A DNA stretch of 64,000 nucleotides. It comes from Alligator mississippiensis. Taxonomy: Eukaryota; Chordata; Crocodylia; Alligatoridae. The notes beneath the pieces are model-generated. The model was not told where the DNA came from, searched no databases, and saw only the letters and a program-made list of their open reading frames with translations. The position numbers were made by a program, and so were the translations under genes. Positions 42,501 to 54,500 of the stretch are shown piece after piece (within the stretch, counting starts at the first letter, position 1; every line of letters starts with the position of its first letter). The stretch spans positions 50,750,882 through 50,814,881 of the forward strand of contig NC_081824.1 in NCBI RefSeq assembly GCF_030867095.1, given 5' to 3'.

Positions 42501-45500
42501 CTGAGCCAGCTTGCCCAACGTCTGTATAGATCAGGCGCTTCAATGGGGCTTTTTTGGCACTTTTATCTAATAGCTGATAGAATCAGCTATTGGATAAAAA
42601 TGCCAAAGAGCCTTGCTGAAGTGCCTGATTTATACAGGCACTGCAGAACCGGGTCGAAATAATGTGCTGCCTCTTCCAGTAAAGTACGGTTTGGTTTTGC
42701 TTTTTCACATGTCAGCAGCCAAAGACAACAATCCCTCATCTAATTCACCCCTGCAAATCACCTTTAAAATAACAAAGCTGGGTTTTCATATTACCTTTCC
42801 ACAGATTTTCCACAGATAGTATCCCATTTATCCCTGAGCTCACTTAGCATATCATCCAGCTTTAAATTGTCATCAGCCAAAGTGGTTTTCTCCTTCAACG
42901 AGCGGCCCGTCCTATTTGTGGTGTCATATACAGAATGTTTGGCTCCAAGAGATTTCTGGAACTCCTGTATAAATGGAAGGAAAAGTAAAAACCTGTACAG
43001 CATTAAGTACTTATGGGCTTTAGCTAATTCATCTTTTCATACTATTTTCAATAAATGATAATTTTTCCCCATAAATTACAAATGATATCATTACGAATTT
43101 TCATGTAAACAAAATAACTTTTCTAACTCCTACTGAATTGAGTGGAATTAAAATTTTCTAGTCTGTTAATGCTGTGGTGAGACTTATAGTACTAAATGCC
43201 CAGGATGCCCTTCCTTTTTTTTTTGCACAGATCACCCTGAATCTCATTTACCTAACCCCCTCTTATTGGAACAACCCTTTGGGAAACACAAGGAAATGAA
43301 TTAAAACAGAGTAGTCCTCAGGCCACTGTATTCTGCAGTAAGATTCCAGGCTGGCATAGTCTGAGCCCAGGACTCCTTGAATGTAAACATAGTTCTGTTT
43401 TGATCTTAGCACACTTTGGCCAGAAGAGAGGATCTGGTTCTAGGTGTGAGAATTTCTTACTATTTAATGGGTTCATAGATTTCATAGACATGAGAGCTGG
43501 AAGGGACCTCACGAGATCATCAGGTCCAGCCCCCTGCCCAAGGGGCAGGAAGTCAGGTGGGGTCAGAGGACCCCAGCAAGATAAGCATCCAGGTGTTTCT
43601 TGAAGGTGTCCAAAGTAGGTGCTTGCACCACTTCTGGGGGGAGTCTATTCCAGACTCTGGGGACTTGGATGGTAAAAAAGTTATTTCTTACATCCAGTCT
43701 AAAACAGTCTTCCAGTAGTTTCTGACCATTAGACCATGTCTTCCCTTGGGGTGCTCTGGAGAACAGACGTTCTCCCAGTTCCTGATGCACACCCCTTATA
43801 TACTGATAGGCTGCCACCAAGTCACCCCTGAGCCTTCGCTTCTCCATGCCTCAGCCTCTCCTCATAAGACCTGTTCTCTTGACCAATAATCATGCGTGTG
43901 GCTCTCCTCTGGACTCTCTAAAGCTTTTCCAAATCCCTTTTAAAATGCAGAGCCCAGAACTGGATGCAGTACTCAGCCTCACCAAAGCTGGGTAAAGCTT
44001 GATTCTCACTCACATGATGCATAGATTCCTAGCAGGGCTTGCTTGCAATGGGAGGCAGAATAAGACCCTTTGAGAAGCAGATGAAATCCCAATCATGTAG
44101 GTTAGGATGGAAACATGCCATCCGGTGGGAGGAACATATGTGTTCTATGAACTGGGAAGACAAATAATTAAAGCTTCTATCACAAAGGTCTGCTCTGACT
44201 TCACTGTATACAGAGCTGTATTCAGCAAATGGTTATTTCTTGCTACCACTAAGGAAGTAGGATGAAACACACACCATCTTACATCCCCAAAAAGCTAAGG
44301 AAAAGTTACACTTAATAATTAAATAAAAGCAGACTATATAAAGATAAAACTAGCCTTATGTAAAAGTCTTCAGAAAACACCGATGTTTAAAATAAATTAC
44401 ATATAATTCAGAAATACGTGAGTAAAAATATGTGGGGAAACAGTGAAAAATAATTAGCCTCACATTTTGAAAATCATGCAAACATTTTTATTTGTCTTGA
44501 AGTCTTGGACCAAAGTAGTTTTGGTACAAACCTAGTTGAAAGAGGACCTGAACCATATCTCCAATGCTAAAACATTATATTCATTAGGAAATCACTGGCA
44601 AATATGAAATGACCTGTACCTTCTCAGAACACAAAAAGGAGAGGGTGATGGGGACAGTCATTACTGCATTGGGCTAAATGCAATATTAAAGTAGGTATCA
44701 CTTAGGTCACCTGCACGTGGCTTCCTGCCTGATCTTGAGTCACTGCTAAGAAATTAAGCCATGCTCGCTCACTCTCAGGCACACCAAAAACAAGCAAATA
44801 GGTGAAATAAAAAGCTTGGGAGTACCCACAGTAGTGTCCCTCACTGCCCTTCCCAGCCAAGCACTCTGTTTCAGGAGAGCCTGTGTGCAACTCTCAGCGC
44901 TCACTTGAAGCTGCTCCTGAGGTGTCCATTGTGTCTCTGGTGCACTGGAAGAAGAATGACTGGGCAGGGCCTATTGTATCACTGATGGTCCCAGAGTCAG
45001 GAAGGAGGCTGTGCAGACATTCCCTTAAGTCCTCCACACTCCTTGAGATTTCAAACGTCACACTCTTACTGGTAGTCCCTTGAATACTAACTTTTTTAAT
45101 ACATTTTTTAAAAACGTCTTTTTTTTCTTGGAAAGGAAGTAGCCAGCTAGGCACAAAACAATGTGAAATGGACCCATTTACACATGCACACATGCATTTC
45201 TTCTCACAATAAACCAAGAGCTTTTCAAAGTATTTCTAAAATGGAAAAAAAATCCCTCCAAACAGACCTTTGAATGAAAAGTTGTTTTACCCACAAACTT
45301 CTTAACAACCATTTGAACGATCTCTGAAATGCCCTTTTCTTTGATGGGATTTGTTAATCACTCATTCCTACATGTGTTGTTTGACTTGCATAGAAAGACC
45401 AAATTAAGTAACTGCCAGAAAAAAGATCATACAGTAAAAGGAGATGAACAAAAGGCTTTATTTGATTCATTCTTCCAGGCATAGTCAGCACATGCTCTGC

Positions 45501-48500
45501 CTCTCCCTTGATTTCACTAGGGTATAAGTAAAGAATCATTTTGGGCATTTGTCTGAGTCATCTCAGTTGTCAATAGCAGAGGTGAGATGAATGAAATCTT
45601 CAATAATTAAGCATCTGCCCTCCTTCCCAAGAAAATAGATAGGTACTTATCTTCACTGGCCAAACCTACATAAATGCACTGTCAGGAATATCCTGCACTA
45701 GAACACGAATGGACTGGATGACCCATTAGGATTTTTTCATGTCTGATTTCTAAAAATAATATATAATGAGAAAAAACAACTGATAAACAGCCCCAAATCC
45801 CTGGCAACATACAACAAATAGGAGAGAGAACAAGAGAACATTTTATCTTAACTTTTTTCTTGGCAATAACCACCTGGCAAAGAGTGCTCTCAGCACACAC
45901 ACACAGAGCTTCAATGCACACCCTCATTTCAGATAGTAAAACCATTAACTAAACAGAACAAGGACAGTTTCAATGCTGGCTCAAAAGCTCCTGTTCTTAA
46001 AAGACAAAAGCAGTTCAGGAAAGGGACACAACATATGAGCATGGAGATTATGGGACTGAAGAGCCCAAGCTTTACTAGAAGCATTTCTGTCTTGATTTGA
46101 CGTGTCAACACACTAAGGATCAAGTCTTAGTTTACCTTTACCTACCTTGTGTAATACTTACACATCCAAATGTAGTCACATAAGAATCAATTTTGGCACT
46201 GACACAAATTTTAGATTTTATTTTCATCTGTTTAGCTATGTTTGCCCCGTCTTTACCATTCTGAGCTGACTCAGAAGCTCCACTGGGGCTGTGGAAGTTA
46301 GGCGCATAACTCCATTTACATTTCCAAAATTGCAGTTGAAGAAACACCATGACTAGCAACTTTTGAGAGGAGGATAGCAGCTCACCCACCTTCTAGCCCA
46401 ATCGCCTTGCCCAGACAGTGGAAAACCAGTTCTAGTGTTCTTTCACCCAGAGTAGGTTTTAAAATACATCTCCCACTTTCCAGAAAAGTGCTCTAACAAT
46501 CAGGGTATACAGTAGGCTTTCCCCAAAGCTCCCTTCAGCTCTCCTCTTGAAGCTGGCCCACAGAACAGCCAATGGGGGATGGTATATAGGACCAGGAAGA
46601 AAACAAGCCCGAAGGAGAATTGCTCAATATGATACACACTGTCCTAGTAAGGAAGATACCTTGGCTTCTGGCTGCAGCCCAGCTCCTGCCTCCCCCTTCC
46701 TTCTTCTCCCCTCACTCTTTTGGGAACATACATGGAGTTATCTGTCTACCCTGTTCTTCCCACGAGGGCCAGCACAGCCACACAAATGAAAACAGAACCC
46801 ATATGCTGCATAAATGCCATTCTTGGCACTTACGAGGTTACATCTGAATGATGTACAATGTTACAGCAATGAGAGCATCCTGCATGCCTGCCGCATCTCC
46901 CGCCACTATACCAAGCTGATGCGCTGCCTCATGGTGTCCAACACCATCCGCTGGTCCCATGACATCTGCATTGAGCACATCACGGGCCACCGCCAGTACA
47001 CCGACCCCACCAGATTGACCACTGCTGATCAGACCCAGAGGGGACCACCTGAACCCCCCTCTGCACCCGATACATGCCAAGAGGAATCTTCAATGACAGA
47101 CCACTCTACTCCACCTGAAGAGGACCCCCACGATAAGACTCTATTGACTGAGAAACTTTCTTCAACCTACCTCCTCCACCATCACGGACCACTGTACGGG
47201 TTTGTGTGTATCTATCTTTTTTCTATCTCAGGGTTGCGACCCCCCACTCCCTCCCCTTTCCCCATCCCCTCACCTCACCCCTAGGCTTAGCTGGCTAACA
47301 TTGTATTTCCTGTAACCTAGTTGCATTCTCCTTCTCACTGCCATCCCTCTTATGTTGGTCCCTTGCTCAGGCACTCTGTATTTCTCTTCTGGCTTTATCA
47401 TCTTTTTGGTTCATAATTCTTAACATCTACTAATAAAATTCAGTCTACAGGCACTTGTACATGTGACAAAAACTGCTTGTTTTATAGTTTAATTGCGTCA
47501 TGCTGTACAGGTAAAGGGATTTTTTACAGTTATAAATGAGTTTGCTACATTGCAAAGTAAACAAAATCTGCCTGTAGTTTAGTTTGCAATGTAGCTATTT
47601 GTAACATTGCAGCCTTTTGACAGCTCATCCCCCCTGCACCGTGGGAGAGGCAGGCTGAAAACAGAACCAGCGAGAGGCCGGGTCTTTTTTTTGAGGAGCC
47701 TGCCCGCATCTCCCACAGCCAGGGGCCAAGGTGCAGGTGGGCCGAGCAGCCTCCAAGCTTCAGGGGGCCCCAGTCCTTCCTTCTGCAGTGACAATGCCCC
47801 CTGGGGCAGCCCAGGCAGGCTGGTAGTGGGTGGGTACTGCCCCAGCTTACACTCAGGGAACAGTTGGATTGGGCTGGGTGCTGCCTGTGAGCCAGGGCAG
47901 CACCTGACCTGCTAGCAGCCTGCCCAGGCAGCCCTGGGGGGGCCCCACCACTGAGGAGGAAAGGTCCGGGGCCTCCTGAAGCTCAGGGCCCACTGACAAC
48001 TCACCCCTCCAGTGTGGGAGAGGCAGGCAGGCTCGACAAGGGAAAAAAAAAGATGAGGCCCCTCGCTGCTTTTTTTTTCCCCCAGTGGAGCCTGCCTGCG
48101 TGAACTGCCACCTGGCCACGCAGCCTCTGAGCTGCAGGGGGTGGAGGAGGGGGCGGTCCTTCCTTCCATGGAGGCAGCGCCCCCTGGGGCCATGCGGTTG
48201 GGGTGCTAGTTGCACAGGGCAGCACCTGCCTGCTACCATCCCACCCAGGCAGCCCCAGGGGCACTGCCCCTAAGGAGGGAAGGACTGGGGCCACCTGCAG
48301 CTCAGGGGCCACTCAGCCTGCTGGCAGCTTGCCCCCCAGCTGCAGTAGGCATGGACAGGCTACGTGAAAAAAAAAAGAAGAAAGGATCAGGACCCCCATC
48401 GTAACAGTGACAGAATCCCCTAAATTGAAATGGTGGGTTTTTAATCATTGTAATTAGAAACCTACTGTTTCAATTTAGGGGACTAAACCCCCATCACGTG

Positions 48501-51500
48501 CACAAGCACCCCCATGACATGTACAAGCAAAATCCTATTTCATCTTAAAGTTTACTACATTTCATAGATTTCATAGACATTAGGGCTGGAAGGGACCTCG
48601 GAAGATCATCGAGTCCAGCCCCCCGCCTGAAGGGCAGGAAGTCAGCTGGGGTCATAGGATCCCAGCAAGATAAGCATCCAATTTTGTCTTGAAGGTGTTC
48701 AATGTAGGTGCTTGAACCACCTCCGATGGCAGGTTATTCCAGACCTTGGGGGCTCTGACAGTAAAAAAATTCTTCCTTATATCCAGCCTGAAACGGTCTT
48801 GTAGTAGTTTATAACCGTTCGACCTCATCATCCCTTGGGGCGCTCTGGTGAACAAATGTTCCCCCAGATACTGGTGGTCACCCCTGATAAACTTATAGGT
48901 GGCCATCAGATCACCCTGAGCCTGAGCTTTTCCAGGCTAAAGAGTCCCATAGCTCTGTCATAAGGTCTGTTTTCCTGACCTCTGATCATGTGCATGGCTC
49001 TTCTCTGGACTTTTCTCTAGCTTCCCCACATCCTTTTTGAATTGAGGAGCCCAAAACTGGATGCAGCGGCCTCACCGCTGTGGCCTCACCAAGGCCAAGT
49101 ACAAGGGGAGAATGACGTCCTGGGATTTGCTTGAGAAGCATCTATGGATGCAAGCCAGCGTTTTGGTCGCTTTACTAGCCGCAGCATCGCATTGAAGGGT
49201 CATGTTCATCTTGTGGTCAATGATGACCCCCAAGTCTCTTTCTTCCATAGTGCTAACCAACGTAGCACTGCCGAGCCTATAAGGATGCTGCAACATTTCC
49301 CTCCCAAGGTGGAGAACCTTGCATTTTTCAGTGTTAAACACCATCAGGTTCTCATCCGCCCATTTGCTTAACCTGTCCAGGTCAGCCTGGATCATCCTCC
49401 TGTCTTCAGGTGTGGATCCTTTACCCCAAAGTTTGGTATCATTGGCGAACTTGGCCAGTCCGCTTCTGACTCCAATGTCCACATCATTAATGAAGATGTT
49501 GAACAATACGGGTCCAAGGATAGATCCTTGGGGGACCCCGCTGGTCACAGGGCACCATGACGATCAATTTCCGTCAGTTACCACCCTCTGGGTCTGACCA
49601 CGGAGCCAATTGCCCAGACAGCGGATCGTGGTGGACCCAAGGCCACAACTGGCCAGTTTCGCCAAGAGGTGATCATGGGATACCAGATTGCAGGCTTTTT
49701 TGAAGTCAAGATGTACAACATCAATCTCTTCTCCCTTGTCCAGGTGATAGGTCACCTGGTCATAAAAGGAAATGAGATTGGTTAAGCAAGACCTACCCAC
49801 AACAAACCCGTGCTGGTTATCCCTCAGGATGTTGGCGTTGGCCAGTCCATTAAGGATGGCCTCTTTAATACACTTTTCTAAGACCTTCCCCGGGATAGGT
49901 CAGGCTGATGGGCCTGTAGTTTGCTGGATCCACTTTCCTCCCTTTCTTGAAGACAGGCACCACATTGGCCTTCTTCCAGTCTTCAGCCACTACACCAGAG
50001 CAACAGGAGTTCTCAAAGATCCGTGCCAGAGGCTGGACTATGATGCTTGCCAGCTCCTTGAGTACCCTGGGGTGTAGATTGTTAGGGCCAGCTGACTTGA
50101 AGGTGTCCAGCCTCTCAAGGTGTTCCTTCACAAGGTCAGCATTGATGGAGGGCAGGGGATCTCCCTTACCCAGACCTCCCTGTCCTGTAGTGGGCATGGG
50201 TGTCCCATGGGACTGATGAAAGACATTCTCTATTCAATTATTCAATCCCAATATCCTTATGCCATTTTCCACCCTAACCCTTGTCAGACATATTCATGAG
50301 ATTTAAATAAAACTTGTAAAGACAAGACCTCAGCAGACCTTTTCATGCAGGAAGAAAAGAAATGAGAGGAACATTTAAAACGAGAAGGCCAAAGAGTTTG
50401 CTAGTCAGCTTGAGGAAGGCTGATTTAGGGTAGGATTTTTTAACCTTTTTTACTAAGTGTACCCCCTTGGCCCCTTTTTTAACAAGTGTAACCTCGGAGA
50501 GGGGAGGGGGGCGCGACTGAATGACAAGCAGAGTGGAGGGGTGGCGAGAGGCAGCAGCACAGTACCCGTGCAGCCCGCAGAAGGACACTGCCGCTCTCGC
50601 TCCAGGCTTGCTCCAGTGAGGCAGCGGTGCTCCGTGCCCACCCACTCCCATGTACCCTTGGGACCTTTCAAAGTACCCCCAGGGGTACGCATACCCCCAG
50701 TTGAGAACCCCTGGTTTAGGGGAAGTTTAAGAAAGAATGGAAATATGAGAGAGATACTTGCATGAGGTTTGTCAGAGAAACGGATAAATGGATATTGAGG
50801 TGGGGAAGAAGGGAGGTTAGCAGACAGGCTGATAAAACACTAGAGTGTGGAAATCTGAGAGGTAGAGTTACGTAATGCCTTGACTATAATCATAAAAAGT
50901 TTGAATAAATGTGTGGGGGAGGAATGGAAGGATTCATAGAAGGGTGATGGAGGCAGACAGGCAAGAAGGATTATCTTAGCAGTAACATTTTTCTGTAATT
51001 CCGTAAGTTGATTTTAAACATTGGCAGCAACAGCAATCCCCAGAGCCCACTAAAATGCAGAACTAGCACAACACGATGGTAACAAAAGTTTATTAAATTA
51101 TCTTAATAGCAAACACAGGTAAAGTCAGTCTTGCATGATAAACTGCCAGCTTTCTGCAATTAAAGGAAATATTTTCCATTTTGATACACAAACCTTAAAA
51201 CATCATGGAAGTTGAAAGAGATTAAAAATTATAGTGGCTATTGTCAAGGTAAACAAACACAATGGCTCAGCAGAAAGACTCTAAAGGGGTAGAAAGTGTT
51301 TGTCCTAAAGAACTAAGCTGGTAGACTAACCTTTTGAGAACAGGACGCAGAACTAAAGAATGTGTGGAGCACCATGAACTTGATTAAGAGGAGCAGAAAG
51401 CACATCTATATCTGCACAGCAGAAAATCATTGTCTTCTACTTGCATCTTTTTTCATGCCTTAGAAAATTCTTCCACAGAAAAGTAGGGCTGGAATGAACC

Positions 51501-54500
51501 TCAGAAGGGCAGTTAGTCTAGCTCCTGCTCAAGGTAAGAACATTCCTGCCTAAAAACTGTCTAACCAGGTCTTAAAAGCTTCCAGGGATGGAGAATCTAC
51601 AACCTTTCTAGGTAAACTCCATCCTCACATTGAGAAAGTTGTTTGGTTTCTCCAACATATTTTCCATCATGGCATTTGGTGCACTGGATGAGATATATTA
51701 CATTTCTGGAGGTGCAGGTGTAAGATCCAGGTATGTTGATGGATCTGTTGTGGGATGTAGTTATTATGGAGGTGGTGGAGATATATTGGCAGGTTTTGCA
51801 TTGCTCCTGCTGGCATTCTCTGGATCCATTTGGTGTGGTTTCAGTCATAGGGAGTTTGATTCTGGTGATGAAGTTAGCAGGGTTCAGTGACAGTTTAAAG
51901 GTTAGGATAGGTGGTTCTACAAAGATCTCTTTAACAGAGGGGTCTTCTAGTATGGGTTGTAATTGTCTGAGAATTTTCCATGTAGGTACCAGGGAAGGGT
52001 GAAATGTCACCCTTCGGGTGTGCGGTTTGTGGGGATTTTCATTTTGTACTGCAGCAATTCTTCACGTGGTATCCAGGTGACTCTTTCAAAAGTGCGATCT
52101 ATCTCTCTGGAGGAGTGTCCTTGTTGGCTGAAGGCCTTTTTGAGATTCATGAGATGGCAGTCACGGGTATTCTCATCACTGCAAATTCTGTGTTATCAGA
52201 GAGCTTGGCTGTATATTACAGCTTTCCTGGATCTTACAGCTGCACCTCCAGAAATGTTATACATCTCATTCAATGCACCAAATGCCCTGTTGGAGAAACC
52301 AAACAACATCTGCATACCAGAATGAATGTACACCGAAAATCTGTCAAAGACAAGAATACCCAACTACCTGTGGGGGCACACTTCTCACAGGACAATCATT
52401 AGAAATTCGCGCTCTCAGTTTTGATCCTCGATGGGAACTTACAAAACACCTTCAGTAGACGAGCCTACGAACTTCACTTCATAATTCTACTGGATACAAA
52501 AAATTATGGACTCAATATAAACCTTGGTTTTATGACACATTACAGCTTGCCTGACATCTGATTCACCAGGTACCTGCTTGACCTGACTTCCTACATTTTT
52601 TCCCTGACCTTTTCTCCCCTCCCCTCCGCTCCTCTCCCCTCCTCTCCTTCTTTGTCCTTTGTCTCCCTGATTTCCTACTATTTCCTTCTTCACTGAGAGC
52701 CTCTTTCTTACCCTGTATTATTATCTCTGTAATGTTTCCCCTTGGCCTTTTCCCCCCTGCTATCTTCCCCCTCCCTCCCATGCTTTACTTTTTGTTTCTC
52801 CTTTCTACCTATTTATATTTTCACTACATCCTCTCACACTTTCAGCTTCTCTCATTCCTGTTTTCCTGATCTCCAACTATTTTCACTGACAGCTTCTTTT
52901 CCACCTTGTATTCTATCACTGTAATGTCTCCCTTTAGCCTTTTTCCCCTTGCTCTCTTCCCCCTCCCCACTCTGCTTTACCTTTTGTCTTTCTAATTTCT
53001 GCCTATTTACATTCTCACTGACATCCTACCACACTTTTAAGCTTCTCTCGTTTTTTGGAGTCTCAGAACAGCAGAGACTCTGTATGTCTGAAGAAGGGTA
53101 ACTGAACCCCAAAGCTTGCTAAGAACTTTTTTCCAACTATTCAGTTGGTCTAATAAAAGATATCACATCTACCCAAATAACCTTAGCTGCCTATGTCCTT
53201 AGACCAACCTGGCTACAACCAAAAACCCACTCTCCTGATTTTACCCTTACTACTGACAATTTCACTGTACTTCAAAATACAGGTTATAGTTCACTTCTGA
53301 GGGAACACTGAACTATGAGAAGTAATTTCAAAACCAAACTATTTTATAGTATCTCTGGGAGTTTCATGCCAAGACTATAATATAACTCTTGACAGTGTTT
53401 CCTTTTTGATCTATTATTTTCACTTTTGTTGAAACTTTCCAAGATGTTATATTATTGATGAACAGGTACCATAAGGAGTCCTTCCTCTCCCAACTTCCCC
53501 ACTTCTCCTTTTCTTTTTATTTTCCATCTGGAAACAAGCAAGTATTTTATTTCCATGTTGGTAAATATTCTATCATAGTGGTGTCATAAATCTATTTCCT
53601 TCTGCACAGGCCTGACACACTTTCTTACGAGGCAGCCTACAAATTAATCGTTCATGACCTACCTTATGCTGAGCAAGCTGCATCTTAATTTTGTCTGGAT
53701 CATTTGCAATCTCAAGTTCTGAATCCAATGACTTTTCTGATTCTTCCAACCACTCCATAAGTTTGTGCCAGGCTTCATGGAACTGCAGAAAAGTGGGATT
53801 TTGATTTACTCAAATGTACAAATATGCTGGTACATAAAATACTCTCAAATCCTGATGTCTGCTTGGAGACAGACAGTGAACAGCTGCTTAACAGATGTGG
53901 AAGAATGAGGAGGACCCTCTTTTTATGGCACCTGAATAGGTACCAGTCACAGTCCTGTGTTCACTTGAGCTAGTCTGACCTCCTAACACAATCAACTGCC
54001 AATTATACATCAGGTTGTACACATATGCTTCTTTCAAATCATGGAGTCTTGAACACATCTTGGCAATTTCTGTTGGAATGCATTTTCTGCAAGTGCTCTG
54101 TAGACACTCCATTTTCATTCAGTTTCTACTCAGCTAAGATTCCTGATTACATTTCTCATTAGTAAAAGGGTTGCTCAAAACAGTAAGGAAGTTGTAATTT
54201 ACTGAAGTATGGACCAGCCATTAGGGCAAGAGCAGTAAAATATTTTGCTGAAACCCTCCTTCTAGAAAGGCACCACAGGACTATATCTCATCCTTGTGAA
54301 ATGGGTCCATACCACTCTTTAAAACAAAAGGCTGATTATGTCACTTCTTTTGAAAGAGAGAAGGCACTCATATGCATCTGGATGCTATACTTTAACTCTT
54401 CCCTTACAGACTATACTGTATTGCAGACAGAAATCACTATTTGGGTTAAAAGTGAAGTTTTTACTTTCCAAATGAAGTGGACTGGACTCTATGACTGAAT

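Larger units (their letters stand above)
51625..53210. mobile_element. Penelope-like element with internal inversion
   Basis: The left part (51625-52224) is PLE in minus orientation, from KAVIYSQAL at 52222 to GKYVGETKQ near 51640. The right part (52228-53210) is PLE in plus orientation, starting again at [20 protein letters not shown] and running through the 3' end CTAATAAAAGATATCA. The junction is at about 52225. The endonuclease start is present in both arms. The 3' part contains the pyrimidine-rich repeat below. Confidence 0.88.

Noticed and set aside
46547..46847. Two overlapping ORFs before the unclassified ORF
   Set aside because: Short, with no family resemblance, in different frames; only the following ORF is open long enough to mention.
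47607..48404. Several long ORFs on both strands in the GC-rich region
   Set aside because: They arise from the tandem foldback composition; the proteins are low-complexity with no family resemblance.
52600..53060. Polypyrimidine tract as part of a DST exon or splice site
   Set aside because: It is C/T-rich on the plus strand, opposite to the gene, and lies within the PLE.
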